Numbered from the stretch's first letter, positions 45,402-54,220 are shown. The stretch: DNA of 64,000 nt from Azospirillum sp. TSO22-1 (GCF_003116015.1 NZ_LGQZ01000061.1:1-64000); one strand, 5' to 3'. Notes: a model not told the origin generated them from the letters alone. Program-made: numbers and translations.

Positions 45402-46499
45402 TCAGGAACGGCGCGGAAACACGCGGTTGACGTGGCCCATCTTGCGTCCGGGGCGGGCTTCGGCCTTGCCGTACAGGTGCAGGTGGGCGTTCGGTTCAGC
45501 GACGATCTGTCGCCACCGCAGCACGTCGTCGCCGATCAGGTTCTCCATCTCGGCCTCGAAGCGCAACTCGGTGGAGCCGAGCGGCAGGCCGCAGACCGCG
45601 CGCACCAGCTGCTCGAACTGGCTGGTGGCGCAGGCGTCCATGGTCCAGTGGCCGGAGTTGTGCGGGCGCGGCGCCATCTCGTTGACCAGCACGTGGCCGT
45701 CGGGGGTGACGAACATCTCCACCGCCAGCAGGCCGACGACGCCCAGCGCCTCGGCCAGCGTGGTGGCGACGCGGCCGGCTTCGGCGGCGGTGCCGGACGA
45801 CACGCGGGCGGGGGCCAGCGTGCGGTCGAGGATGCCGTTCTTGTGCCGGTTCTCCACCACCGGGTAGGCGGCGGTGCGGCCGTCCACCCCGCGGGCGACG
45901 ATCACCGACACCTCGCAGGTGAAGTCGACGAAGCCCTCGACGATGCCGGCCTCCGACCCGATGGAGTGCCAGGCCTCGGCCGGGTCGGTGCCCGGCCCGA
46001 TCACCGCCTGCCCCTTGCCGTCGTAGCCGAGGCGGGTGGACTTCAGGATGCAGCGCGGGCCGATTGCGGCCACCGCCGCCGCCACGTCCCCGGCGCTCGA
46101 CGCCGCGCGCCAGGGCGCGGTGGCGATGCCCAGGGCGTTGGCGAAGGACTTCTCCTGGATGCGGTCCTGCGCCACCGCCAGCACCTTGGCGCCGGGGTGC
46201 ACGGGCACGAGGGAGGCCAGGAACCCGACCGTATCGACCGGGACGTTCTCCCACTCCAGCGTCACCACATCGACCGCCCCGGCGAAGGCGGCCAGCGCGT
46301 GGCGGTCCGTCCAGTCCGCCACGGTCATGGCGTCGGCGACCTGCCCGCAGGGGCTTCCTTCCGCGTCGGGGGCGAAGACGTGCGTGCGGTAGCCGAGGTT
46401 GGCGGCGGCCAGCGCGGTCATCCGGCCGAGCTGCCCGGCGCCCAGCATGCCGATGGTCGAGCCGGGGGCGAGCGTGTCCATGGCGTCAGGCCGGCTCAT
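45402..46499 (-). CDS. purK: N5-carboxyaminoimidazole ribonucleotide synthase
   Basis: ATP-dependent step of purine synthesis, converting AIR and bicarbonate to N5-CAIR. The 365-residue ATP-grasp protein has the N-terminal [11 protein letters not shown], the ATP-grasp [12 protein letters not shown], and the active-site [14 protein letters not shown]. It overlaps purE by 14 nt, so the pair is translationally coupled; a hairpin terminator follows. Confidence 0.96.
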   Translation of the reverse strand: MSRPDAMDTLAPGSTIGMLGAGQLGRMTALAAANLGYRTHVFAPDAEGSPCGQVADAMTVADWTDRHALAAFAGAVDVVTLEWENVPVDTVGFLASLVPVHPGAKVLAVAQDRIQEKSFANALGIATAPWRAASSAGDVAAAVAAIGPRCILKSTRLGYDGKGQAVIGPGTDPAEAWHSIGSEAGIVEGFVDFTCEVSVIVARGVDGRTAAYPVVENRHKNGILDRTLAPARVSSGTAAEAGRVATTLAEALGVVGLLAVEMFVTPDGHVLVNEMAPRPHNSGHWTMDACATSQFEQLVRAVCGLPLGSTELRFEAEMENLIGDDVLRWRQIVAEPNAHLHLYGKAEARPGRKMGHVNRVFPRRS

Positions 46500-47010
46500 C
46501 GACGGGGGCTTCGGCGACCGCCGCGGTCTGGCGGGCGCGCCACGCGTCCAGCGCCCCGGCGACCTTGGGATCCATCAGCGCGATGACCGAGCCGGCGAGC
46601 AGCGCGGCGTTGATGGCGCCGGCCTTGCCGATGGCCAGCGTGCCGACCGGCACGCCGCCCGGCATCTGCACGATGGAGAGCAGGCTGTCCATGCCCTTCA
46701 GCGCGTGGCTCTCGACCGGCACGCCGAACACCGGCAGCGGGGTCATCGAGGCGGCCATGCCCGGCAGGTGGGCGGCGCCGCCGGCCCCGGCGATGACGAC
46801 CTTGAGGCCGCGGTCGCGGGCGGTGGTGGCGTACTCGACCAGGCGCTGCGGCGTGCGGTGGGCGGAGACGATGCGCACCTCGTGCGGCACGCCCAGGGCC
46901 TTCAGCGTGTCGGCGGCGTGCTTCATGGTCGTCCAGTCGGACTGGCTGCCCATGATGATGCCGACCAGCGGCGCGGAGGAGGACGGTTCGGCGGGCGAGT
47001 GGACCGACAC
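46486..47010 (-). CDS. purE: N5-carboxyaminoimidazole ribonucleotide mutase
   Basis: Class I PurE, 174 residues, converting N5-CAIR to CAIR. The phosphate-binding [10 protein letters not shown], the SAHRTP loop, [12 protein letters not shown] and [10 protein letters not shown] are conserved. A GTG start at 47010 is chosen because it begins just before the family core; the longer frame upstream runs through the 193-nt repeat and is not conserved sequence. Few extra residues lie at the C terminus (AEAPVDEPA). Confidence 0.95.
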   Translation of the reverse strand: MSVHSPAEPSSSAPLVGIIMGSQSDWTTMKHAADTLKALGVPHEVRIVSAHRTPQRLVEYATTARDRGLKVVIAGAGGAAHLPGMAASMTPLPVFGVPVESHALKGMDSLLSIVQMPGGVPVGTLAIGKAGAINAALLAGSVIALMDPKVAGALDAWRARQTAAVAEAPVDEPA

Positions 47011-47087
47011 GGGGGCGCTTTCCAAGGGTGTTTCGGAAAGCCGGGCATTATAGGAAGGTCGCGCGCGGAGTCCAGCGGCGCTTAAAT

Positions 47088-47280
47088 CCCTCTCCCGCCT
47101 CTCGCGCAAACCGAAGGTTTGCGCTGACGGCGTCAGGCGAATGCCCTTGGCATTCGCCGAAAGCCCCGGGAGAGGGTGGCCGCGCAGCGGCCGGGTGAGG
47201 GTACCGGCAAGGATCCTTGGTTTTACCCTCACCCTCCCGCTCTACGAGCGGGCCCCACCCTCTCCCGGGCGGGAGAGGGG
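47088..47280. repeat. 193-nt composite extragenic palindrome, copy B
   Basis: Same length and modules as the element at 6474-6666, in opposite orientation. It includes hairpins GCGCAAACC/GGTTTGCGC (47104-47124) and GGCGAATGCC/GGCATTCGCC (47136-47158), where base changes relative to copy A are matched on both arms, and the palindrome AAGGATCCTT. When aligned in the same orientation as copy A, its central module is inverted. It lies between purE and a DUF465 gene. Confidence 0.9.
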
Positions 47281-47284
47281 CAAA

Positions 47285-47485
47285 CTACGCGATGATGTCC
47301 GGCAGCATCCGGCTCTCCAGGAGCGCGATCTGGTCCTTCAGCGCCAGCTTCCGCTTCTTCAGGCGCTGCAGCTGCAACTGGTCGAAGGGCGCGCGTTCCG
47401 ACAGGCGCGTGATCACGTCGTCGAGATCGCGGTGCTCGCTCCTCAAGTCGGCGAGTTTCTGCTTCAGCATTTCCTGTTCGTTCAT
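47285..47485 (-). CDS. DUF465 (YdcH-like) small protein, copy 1
   Basis: A 66-residue, almost entirely helical charged protein: NEQEMLKQKLADLRSEHRDL then DDVITRLSERAPFDQLQLQR and LKKRKLALKDQIALL. The ending KKRKLALKDQI matches the K-K-x-K-L-x-L-K-D motif of DUF465. Function is unknown. A second family member is at 50771. It diverges from pfkA. Confidence 0.88.
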   Translation of the reverse strand: MNEQEMLKQKLADLRSEHRDLDDVITRLSERAPFDQLQLQRLKKRKLALKDQIALLESRMLPDIIA

Positions 47486-47681
47486 CGGCCGGCGTGAGGG
47501 GCTGCGCGAGATCGGGCGGGGCGGCGGCGACTATAGCAGAAAACCCGGCTGCGCGCATGGTGAAACCACTGCCCGTGCAGCCGGTTAACGCATGCGTGGC
47601 ATTGCGGACTGCCCGCGATCTTGCAAGACTGCTCCTCGGACACCCGGGCGCCCGCCCGCTCTCGCGACACGGGATACGATC

Positions 47682-48767
47682 ATGACGGCAACCAAGCGCA
47701 TCGGCATCCTCACCAGTGGCGGCGACTGCGCCGGCCTCAACGCGGTCATGCGCGCCGCGGTCCATCGCGCCACGCTCACCTACGGCTGGCAGGTGCTCGG
47801 CATCAAGGAAGGCACGCAGGGCCTGCTGAAGCGCCCGGTGCAGTACCAGGTGCTCGATCTGCCGCAGGTCGACGGCAACATGATGCGCATGGGCGGCACC
47901 ATCCTCGGCACCACCAACCGCGGCGACCCCTTTGCCTATCCCATGGGCGACGGCACCTTCAAGGACCGCTCGGACGAGATCATCGGCGGCTACCGCGAGC
48001 TGGGGCTGGACGCGCTGATCGGCATCGGCGGCGACGGCAGCTTCGCCATCCTGCGCAAGATCGCGCAGAAGGGCGGCCTCAACCTGGTCGGCGTGCCCAA
48101 GACCATCGACAACGACCTCGGCGCCACCGAGGTGTCGGTCGGCTTCGACACCGCCGTCGGCGTCGCGGTCGAGGCGCTGGACCGCTTGCAGCCCACCGCC
48201 GCCAGCCACGCCCGCATCATGGTGCTGGAGGTGATGGGGCGCGACGCCGGGCACATCGCGCTGTCCGCCGGTATCGCCGGCGGCGCCGACGTCATCCTGA
48301 TCCCGGAGATCTCGTACTCCATCGAGAAGATCGCCGAGAAGATGCGGCAGGTCAAAGCGAGCGGCCGCAACTTCGGCCTCGTCGTGGTGTCGGAGGCGGT
48401 GAAGACCGCCGACGGCGGCGAGGTGAAGAAGGTCTTCGAGGACGGCGAGAAGCGCTACGGCGGCATCGGCGACTACATCGGCGAGAAGCTCGCCCGCGCC
48501 ACCGGCGCCGAGACGCGCGTCACCGTGCTCGGCCACGTGCAGCGCGGCTCGCCCCCCAGCCCGCGCGACCGCCTCGTCGCCTCGGCCTTCGGGGTGCACG
48601 CGGTGGACCTGATCGCCGAGGGCAAGTTCGACCGCATGGTGGCGTGGTCCAACCGCGGCGTGGTCGATGTGCCGATCGAGGAGGCGATCGCCGCCTACGC
48701 CAGCGTCGATCCCGAGGGCACGCTGGTCAAGACGGCGCGCGGCCTGGGCATCAGCCTGGGGGATTGA
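47682..48767 (+). CDS. pfkA: 6-phosphofructokinase
   Basis: Phosphorylates fructose-6-phosphate to the 1,6-bisphosphate. The 361-residue protein shows SGGDCAGLN (12-20), GGDGS (116-120), PKTIDND (139-145), MGRDAGHIAL and HVQRGSPPSPRDR. GGDGS (Gly, not Asp) is the ATP-type determinant, whereas the Lys of PKTIDND is the residue usually seen in pyrophosphate-dependent enzymes; this combination occurs in the actinobacterial-type ATP-PFK group. ATP use is therefore predicted but should be tested. The ATG at 47682 is preferred; frames upstream of it are non-homologous. Confidence 0.93.
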   Translation: MTATKRIGILTSGGDCAGLNAVMRAAVHRATLTYGWQVLGIKEGTQGLLKRPVQYQVLDLPQVDGNMMRMGGTILGTTNRGDPFAYPMGDGTFKDRSDEIIGGYRELGLDALIGIGGDGSFAILRKIAQKGGLNLVGVPKTIDNDLGATEVSVGFDTAVGVAVEALDRLQPTAASHARIMVLEVMGRDAGHIALSAGIAGGADVILIPEISYSIEKIAEKMRQVKASGRNFGLVVVSEAVKTADGGEVKKVFEDGEKRYGGIGDYIGEKLARATGAETRVTVLGHVQRGSPPSPRDRLVASAFGVHAVDLIAEGKFDRMVAWSNRGVVDVPIEEAIAAYASVDPEGTLVKTARGLGISLGD

Positions 48768-48773
48768 CGGCGG

Positions 48774-49160
48774 CTACCGTTCGGCGACGCGGTCGGAGGG
48801 GCCGTCCTCCTCCACCCGCGCCGGGCGGCCGACGTAGAAGGCGGTGCAGCGCTTGCCGCCGGCGATCCGCGTCAGCGCCGCCTGCCAGACCTCGCCGCGC
48901 GGGGCGTAGATCGTCAGCGACAGCGTCTCGATGTTCGGGCGCAGCTCGTACCCGTCGATGGCGGTGTTCGGGTTCTTGGGATCGAAGATCGCCTGCGGCA
49001 CCGTGAGCGTGCGGCCGTCGCCGAAGTCCAGCTTGACGTCCTGCGCCCAGGGGCAGCCGTTGCCGCCGCCTTCCGCGGCCCGCGCGCCGGACGCCAGAAG
49101 TGCCGGGGCCAGCATCAGCGCCGCTGCCAGCGCGGCGCGCACCCACACCCGTATCCGCAC
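48774..49160 (-). CDS. Hypothetical secreted protein
   Basis: A 128-residue protein with a Sec signal peptide (VRAALAAALMLAPALLASGARA, probable cleavage after ARA). The GTG at 49160 follows GGGGGC. The mature part has two Cys (NGCPWAQ and KRCTAFY), possibly one disulfide, and beta-rich stretches such as DFGDGRTLTVPQAIFDPK. I do not recognise the family. It converges with pfkA (gap 6 nt). Confidence 0.65.
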   Translation of the reverse strand: MRIRVWVRAALAAALMLAPALLASGARAAEGGGNGCPWAQDVKLDFGDGRTLTVPQAIFDPKNPNTAIDGYELRPNIETLSLTIYAPRGEVWQAALTRIAGGKRCTAFYVGRPARVEEDGPSDRVAER

Positions 49161-49270
49161 GATGCCCCCGATCCTGGTTTCCTTTCGCAGTGCACAATAA
49201 GGCACCGCCCCCGACCGCCGCAAGCGGTCGGAGAGTGGGGGCTGCCCATGTCACAAGGCGGGGCTGCGCT

Positions 49271-49963
49271 CTAATCGAACACCGGCACGAAGGCGGCGGT
49301 GTGCGGGTCGATGACCCAGAGGTCGCCGGTCTCCAGGTCGAACCACCAGCCGTGCAGGTGCAGCGTGCCGGCCTCGACCCGTTCGCGGATGAAGGGGAAG
49401 GTCATCAGGTTCTCGACCGAGCCGCGCACCGCCGCGCGCTCGACCAGGTGCGGCGATTCCTGCAGCCACGCGGCGGAGGCCTCGCGCTCGCCCTGGGTGT
49501 CCTCGCCGTTGGCCGGGGCGAGGAAGCGCTCGCACGCCGACTGCGCGATGGAGACCCACGGCGCGATGAAGTCGCCCGGCGGCTGCTCGCCGGACTGCAT
49601 GCCGATCAGCCCGCGGATGCCGCCGCACTGCGCGTGGCCGAGCACCACCACGTGCCCGACCTCCAGCACCCGCACGGCGTACTCGATGGCGGCCGAGGTG
49701 CCGTGGTAGTGGCCGTCCGGCTGGTGGGGCGGCACCAGGTTGGCGACGTTGCGCACCACGAACAGCTCGCCCGGCTCGGCCTGGGTGATGAGCGCCGGAT
49801 CGACGCGCGAGTCCGAGCAGCCGATGAGCAGCACTTCGGGCTTCTGGCCCTGCTCGACCAGCATCCGCATGCTCTCGGGGTACTTTTCGTAGTAGCGGGC
49901 GCGGAATCCCTTGATGCCGGCCATCAGCCGGCGGATCGCCCCATGTGGCACGGTGAGAGGCAT
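49271..49963 (-). CDS. can: Beta-class carbonic anhydrase
   Basis: Interconverts CO2 and bicarbonate with a zinc ion. The 230-residue protein has the zinc ligands Cys49, His110 and Cys113 (GCSDSRVDP and GHAQCGG) and the Asp51-Arg53 dyad. VVRNVANLVPP and TSAAIEYAVRVL are also diagnostic. The ATG at 49963 was chosen by family length; GAGGA lies 11 nt upstream. It may supply bicarbonate for carboxylation steps such as PurK. Confidence 0.95.
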   Translation of the reverse strand: MPLTVPHGAIRRLMAGIKGFRARYYEKYPESMRMLVEQGQKPEVLLIGCSDSRVDPALITQAEPGELFVVRNVANLVPPHQPDGHYHGTSAAIEYAVRVLEVGHVVVLGHAQCGGIRGLIGMQSGEQPPGDFIAPWVSIAQSACERFLAPANGEDTQGEREASAAWLQESPHLVERAAVRGSVENLMTFPFIRERVEAGTLHLHGWWFDLETGDLWVIDPHTAAFVPVFD

Positions 49964-50038
49964 TGGCGGCGGGTTCCTCTGCGGTGCAGCGCACCCTTGG
50001 GGTTTAGTGCAAAATGCCGGGCATTCCAAGCATCCCGC

Positions 50039-50641
50039 TCAGGTTTCGACGATTTCCGGTTGCGGCGTCTCGCCCCAGCGCCGCACCCGGCCGGAGTCCA
50101 GCCCGAACAGGTCGAGCGCCCGGCCGACCGCGTGGTCGATCAGGTCGTCCAGGCCCCTAGGCTTGGCGTAGAAGGCCGGCACCGGCGGGGCGATCACCGC
50201 GCCCATCTCGGCCAGTTGGGTCATGGTGCGCAGGTGGCCGACGTGCAGCGGCGTCTCGCGCACCATCAGCACCAGCGGCCGGCGCTCCTTCAGCGTCACG
50301 TCGGCGGCGCGGGTCAGCAGGCTGGAGGTGACGCCGGTGGCGATCTCGCCCATCGAGCGGACCGAGCAGGGCGCCACGATCATCCCCAGCGTGCGGAAGC
50401 TGCCCGACGCGATGGCCGCGCCGATGTCGGCGGGGGAGTAGGCAACGTCGGCCAGCGCCCGCACGTCGGCGGGCTTCAGGTCGGTCTCGTGCGCCAGGGT
50501 GACTTCGGCGGCGCGGCTGAGGACGAGGTGGGATTCCACCCCGATCCGGCGCAGGGTCTCCAGCAGGCGGACCCCGAGGATTACCCCGGACGCCCCGCTG
50601 ATTCCGACGACCAGACGTGGAGATTGGCTCATCCCGCTCAT
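50039..50641 (-). CDS. ubiX: Flavin prenyltransferase UbiX
   Basis: Makes the prenylated FMN cofactor used by the UbiD decarboxylase in ubiquinone synthesis. The core starts RLVVGISGASGVILGVRLLE (FMN binding); MIVAPCSVRSMGEIATGV and LVLMVRETPLHVGHLRTM carry conserved active-site residues. About 200 residues; two in-frame ATGs (50641 and 50632) compete. The C-terminal tail (SGRVRRWGETPQPEIVET) is slightly longer than in E. coli. Confidence 0.93.
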   Translation of the reverse strand: MSGMSQSPRLVVGISGASGVILGVRLLETLRRIGVESHLVLSRAAEVTLAHETDLKPADVRALADVAYSPADIGAAIASGSFRTLGMIVAPCSVRSMGEIATGVTSSLLTRAADVTLKERRPLVLMVRETPLHVGHLRTMTQLAEMGAVIAPPVPAFYAKPRGLDDLIDHAVGRALDLFGLDSGRVRRWGETPQPEIVET

Positions 50642-50770
50642 GTAGCGCACGCTACCCCCTTCGTCCAGTATGGCGGACGCGTCCTTGATTCGCTCTACCG
50701 CTGGTAACAAGATGACCGATCCCGCGTCATATCGGGTCATATGTGCCAAACTTTCCGAAGGAGGGCAGTC

Positions 50771-50938
50771 ATGACGTTTGAGGACCGGATCGAAACCCTG
50801 CGCGTCAAGCACCAGGCACTCGAAGCCGCACTCAAGCTGGAATGTCAACGGCCTCACCCGGACGATTACACGCTTGTCCGGATCAAGAAGGAAAAGCTGC
50901 GCCTGAAGGACGAGATGTCCCGGCTGGCGCGCGCCTGA
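50771..50938 (+). CDS. DUF465 (YdcH-like) small protein, copy 2
   Basis: A 55-residue helical protein, ATG at 50771 after GAAGGAGGGCAG. It matches DUF465 (VRIKKEKLRLKDEMSRL at the end). It is shorter than the copy at 47285 but has the same K-K-x-K-L-x-L-K-D core. An intrinsic terminator lies 24 nt after its stop. Function unknown. Confidence 0.88.
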   Translation: MTFEDRIETLRVKHQALEAALKLECQRPHPDDYTLVRIKKEKLRLKDEMSRLARA

Positions 50939-50961
50939 CCGGGCGCTCATTCGGAAACGAA

Positions 50962-50987
50962 AACGGCGCGTCCGGGGACGCGCCGTT
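50962..50987. terminator. Bidirectional intrinsic terminator
   Basis: AACGGCGCGTC and GACGCGCCGTT form an 11-bp stem with a CGGG loop, followed by CTGTTTTT on the plus strand and TTTCGTTT on the minus strand. It lies between the convergent DUF465 and trcR genes and can serve both. Confidence 0.9.
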
Positions 50988-51013
50988 CTGTTTTTGGGAC
51001 TGCGAAACGCGGC

Positions 51014-51637
51014 TCAGTGCTCCGCGTGCTCGGAGTAGGGGGTGTCCTCCCCGCCGTCCACGTCGGCCTCGGTGTCCGCCTCGGCCTCGGTCTCCTCGCC
51101 GGGCTCGACCGGGCCGCGGTACTTGGCGGCGATGGCCAGGGCCTCCTCCAGCTCGCGCTGGGTGCACAGGCCCAGCAGCACCGGGCTGCGCGGCTTGATG
51201 TTGGCGGCGTTCCAGTGCGAGCGCTCGCGCACCGCGGCGATGGTCGGCTTGGTGGTGCCGATCAGGCGGCTGATCTGGGCGTCCGACAGCTCGGGATGGT
51301 GCTTGATGACCCAGGCGATGGCATCCGGCTTGTCGCCACGCTTGGTGATCGGGGTGTAGCGCGGGCCCTTCGAGCGCGCCACCGGCGCCGGCAGGTCGGG
51401 GACCAGCAGCTTGAGGCGCAGGTCGGGGTTCTTCTCGCAGCGCTCGATCTCGGTCTTGGTCAGCTGGCCGTTGGCGATCGGGTCGAGCCCCACCATGCCG
51501 ACCGCCACCTCGCCGTCGGCGATCGCCTGCACCTCAAGGTGATGCAGGCCGCAGAATGCGGCGATCTGCTCGAAGCTCAGCGCTGTGTTCTCGACCAGCC
51601 ACACGGCCGTCGCTTTCGGCATCAAGGGCAGTGCCAT
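51014..51637 (-). CDS. trcR: Cell-cycle transcriptional regulator TrcR (DUF1013)
   Basis: A 207-residue protein of the alphaproteobacterial TrcR/DUF1013 family, described as a regulator in the cell-cycle network. Family segments: LPLMPKATAVWLVENTALSF, KTEIERCEKNPDLRLKLL, RYTPITKRGDKPDAIAWV and ISRLIGTTKPTIAAVRERSH, the last being a helix-turn-helix-like region. The C-terminal 30 residues are very acidic (EETEAEADTEADVDGGED). The ATG at 51637 follows AGGAGG; a second ATG immediately upstream is too close to it. Confidence 0.92.
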   Translation of the reverse strand: MALPLMPKATAVWLVENTALSFEQIAAFCGLHHLEVQAIADGEVAVGMVGLDPIANGQLTKTEIERCEKNPDLRLKLLVPDLPAPVARSKGPRYTPITKRGDKPDAIAWVIKHHPELSDAQISRLIGTTKPTIAAVRERSHWNAANIKPRSPVLLGLCTQRELEEALAIAAKYRGPVEPGEETEAEADTEADVDGGEDTPYSEHAEH

Positions 51638-51872
51638 CATCCCTCCTGACAAACTCAAGGCCGTACCGCGACCCGCCGGTGGGTGCGATCTCCGGCCTGC
51701 CTTCCAGTCTTGCGGACCGCTTTCCCCCCATATGGGAGCGCGGCCCGCTTATGTAAGCGTACGCGGGGTCGGCGCCGGACATCCGACGCCGCTTTCCCTG
51801 CTAACCCGACAGGAAGGCTTTGGCAAGCCCGCGGTTCCATTTGCACGGGCAGACAGCGTAAAAAATAGTCGC

Positions 51873-52886
51873 CTATAGCGGTTGCTCCACCGTCAGCACG
51901 ATCTTTCCGACGTGCGCGCTCGACTCCATCAGGCGGTGTGCCTCGGCGGCCTGCTCCAGCGGGAAGGTGGCGTGGATCAGCGGCTTGACGGTTCCCGCCG
52001 CGATCAGCGGCCAGACCTTGGCGCGCAGCTCGCCGGCGATGCGGCCCTTCTCCTCCACCGACCGGGCGCGCAGCGTCGAGCCGGTCAGCGTCAGCCGCTT
52101 CAGCATCACCGGCATCAGGTTCAGCGTCGTCTTCGGCCCGCGCAGGAAGGCGATGGAGACGTGGCGCCCGTCCGGCGCCATCGCCTCGATGCTGCGCTGG
52201 ACATAGTCGCCGCCGACCATGTCCAGCACCACATCGACGCCGCGCCCGCCGGTCGCCTCCTTGACGATGGCGACGAAGTCCTCCGTCTTGTAGTCGATGG
52301 CGCGGTCGGCGCCGAGCCGTTCGCAGGCCTGGCACTTCTCCGGGCTGCCGGCGGTGGTGAAGACGGTGGCGCCGAACGCCTTGGCCAGTTGGATCGCGGT
52401 GGTGCCGATGCCGCTGGAGCCGCCGTGCACCAGGAAGCGCTCGCCCTTTTGCAGGGCGCCGCGCTCGAACACGTTGGTCCACACGGTGAAGAAGGTCTCG
52501 GGCAGGGCGGCGGCCTCGACCATGCTCAGGCCCTTCGGGACGGGCAGCACCTGCGGCGCCGGCACCACGCAGTACTGCGCGTAGCCGCCGCCGGCCACCA
52601 GCGCGCATACCGTGTCGCCCGTCGCCCAGTCCGTGACGCCTTCGCCCAGCGCCACGACGCGGCCGGCGATCTCCAGGCCCGGCAGGTCGGAGGCTCCCTT
52701 CGGCGGGTCGTACTGGCCCATGCGCTGCAGCACGTCGGGGCGGTTGACGCCGGCGGCGTGCACCTCCACCAGCACCTCGCCGGGGCCGGGGACCGGCGCC
52801 TCGCGCGTGGCCGGGCGCAGCACCTCCGGCCCGCCGGGCTGGCTGATCTCGATGCAACGCATGCTGTCGGGCCGTGCGATTCCCAT
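51873..52886 (-). CDS. NAD(P)H:quinone oxidoreductase, PIG3-like zinc-independent MDR
   Basis: A 337-residue medium-chain dehydrogenase/reductase of the quinone oxidoreductase (PIG3/TP53I3-like) group. Features: AAGVNRPDVLQRMGQYDPP, the NADPH-binding HGGSSGIGTTAIQLAKAFG, AALPETFFTVWTNVFERG and LVLDMVGGDYVQRSI-type region. No structural zinc Cys cluster is seen. It reduces quinones or enones using NADPH, probably in stress defence; the substrate is inferred from family. Confidence 0.9.
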   Translation of the reverse strand: MGIARPDSMRCIEISQPGGPEVLRPATREAPVPGPGEVLVEVHAAGVNRPDVLQRMGQYDPPKGASDLPGLEIAGRVVALGEGVTDWATGDTVCALVAGGGYAQYCVVPAPQVLPVPKGLSMVEAAALPETFFTVWTNVFERGALQKGERFLVHGGSSGIGTTAIQLAKAFGATVFTTAGSPEKCQACERLGADRAIDYKTEDFVAIVKEATGGRGVDVVLDMVGGDYVQRSIEAMAPDGRHVSIAFLRGPKTTLNLMPVMLKRLTLTGSTLRARSVEEKGRIAGELRAKVWPLIAAGTVKPLIHATFPLEQAAEAHRLMESSAHVGKIVLTVEQPL

Positions 52887-52959
52887 GGTCTCCCCCTTCT
52901 CCGTCGTGCCGGCAGAAGGTAGAACTGGTCATCACCGCTGGCAAGACGGGGAGGACGCC

Positions 52960-53151
52960 ATGGCCTTGGACACCGACGAGCTGGAGCCGCGCAAGCCGAA
53001 GCCGGCGCTGAAGGACCTATCGACGCTGTCGGTGGGCGAGCTGAAGGACTACATCGCCGGCCTGGAGGTGGAAATCGCCCGCGCCCGCACCTTCATCGAC
53101 GCCAAGGAAGCCCACAAGAACGCGGCGGAGGCGTTCTTCAAGAAGGGGTGA
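52960..53151 (+). CDS. DUF1192 family small protein
   Basis: A 63-residue protein: an acidic-basic N terminus (LDTDELEPRKPKPALKDLST), then LSVGELKDYIAGLEVEIARA and a terminal helix. This is the usual DUF1192 composition in alphaproteobacteria. ATG after GGGGAGGAC. Function unknown; the heptad-like spacing suggests a short coiled coil. Confidence 0.85.
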   Translation: MALDTDELEPRKPKPALKDLSTLSVGELKDYIAGLEVEIARARTFIDAKEAHKNAAEAFFKKG

Positions 53152-53176
53152 GTGAACGCGTTGCCCCCCATCCCAG

Positions 53177-53235
53177 CCTTCCCCCGCTGGGCGGGGGAAG
53201 GAGCTTGATTCCCTCCCCCGCCCAGCGGGGGAGGG
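53177..53235. repeat. Short extragenic palindrome family, copy 2
   Basis: Two adjacent hairpins, CCTTCCCCCGC/GCGGGGGAAGG (53177-53201) and CCCTCCCCCGC/GCGGGGGAGGG (53211-53235). Further outward, GCCCCCCATCCC and GGGTGGGGGGT form imperfect outer arms to about 53160-53250. It sits between the convergent DUF1192 and DUF2189 genes and may act as terminator for both. Confidence 0.75.
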
Positions 53236-53256
53236 TTAGGGTGGGGGGTGAGCGTT

Positions 53257-54054
53257 CTACCGCTCCGCCACCAAGTCGCGGTAGCAGTGCCAGGTCGCAT
53301 GCCCGATCAGCGGGAAGGCGATGGCCAGCCCGACGAACGCCGTGGCAATGCCGGCGGCGGTGAACAGCGCGATCAGCGCCGCCCACACCAGCATGGCCCG
53401 GCCGTTCTGCCGCACCGCGTCGACGCTGGTCGCCATGGCGGTGAACACGTCGGTCTCGCGGTCCAGCAGCATGGGCAGCGACACCGCACTGATGGCGAAC
53501 ACGGCGGTGGCGATCACCGCGCCGACCGCGGTGCCGGTCAGCAGGAACGGGATCGTCTGCGACGAGAAGAAGATGCGGGTCACCAGCTGGTCGAGCGCCG
53601 GCGGCTCCGCCGAGAAGAAGATCGCGAAGACCAGCAGCGCCACCCGGATCCAGGCCAGCAGCGCCAGCATCAGCACCACGCCCATGGTGGCGATCTGCGT
53701 GCCGTTGCGGTGATAGGCGCCGAGTACTGCGCTCGGGGTCACCCGCTCGCCGCGCTCCAGCAGCCGGCTGCTCTCGTACAGCCCGACCGCCAGCACCGGC
53801 CCGACCAGCATGAAACCGGCGGCCATCGGCAGCACCAGGTAGTGCATGTGCAGCATGGCCAGCCCGGCCACCAGCACGAAGCTGGAGCCCACCGCCAGCG
53901 CGCCGTAGAAGGCGCTGATCAGCGGGGCGGCGCACATGTCGCGCCAGCCGGCGGCGAGCCACGCCCAGGGGCGTTGCGTGTCGATGGGGCGCACGCGTGG
54001 GGTGGCGGACGGGGGCGAGGTGGCGTGGAGGCGGTGCGAGGCGAGGTCGACCAT
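53257..54054 (-). CDS. DUF2189 family membrane protein (paralogue 2)
   Basis: A 265-residue membrane protein with about six spans, clearly homologous to the protein at 41726: AWLAAGWRDMCAAPLISAFYGA, VLAVGLYESSRLLERGERV, VSLPMLLDRETDVFTAMATS and GLAIAFPLIGHATWHCYRDL align with the same positions there. The N-terminal tail differs. Function unknown. Confidence 0.85.
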   Translation of the reverse strand: MVDLASHRLHATSPPSATPRVRPIDTQRPWAWLAAGWRDMCAAPLISAFYGALAVGSSFVLVAGLAMLHMHYLVLPMAAGFMLVGPVLAVGLYESSRLLERGERVTPSAVLGAYHRNGTQIATMGVVLMLALLAWIRVALLVFAIFFSAEPPALDQLVTRIFFSSQTIPFLLTGTAVGAVIATAVFAISAVSLPMLLDRETDVFTAMATSVDAVRQNGRAMLVWAALIALFTAAGIATAFVGLAIAFPLIGHATWHCYRDLVAER

Positions 54055-54220
54055 GGTGTGATCTCCTGACCGTGTGGCGGGACAGGCCCATTCCTTGAGG
54101 TCAAGATAGCAAAGCGCCGCACCGTGCGCCAGATTGCCGCACCTCCGGACAATCCGCGCACCCCATTGAATCCGCGTGGATTTTTACCCTAGTACGAAAG
54201 AGTCCTATGGCCTATGCCGT

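Noticed and set aside
45282-46586. 434-codon plus-strand frame opposite purK
   Set aside because: It is the antisense shadow of purK/purE, which have full family motifs.
53160-53250. Small coding ORF in the gap between the DUF1192 and DUF2189 genes
   Set aside because: The sequence is explained by two adjacent palindromes and has no initiation site.
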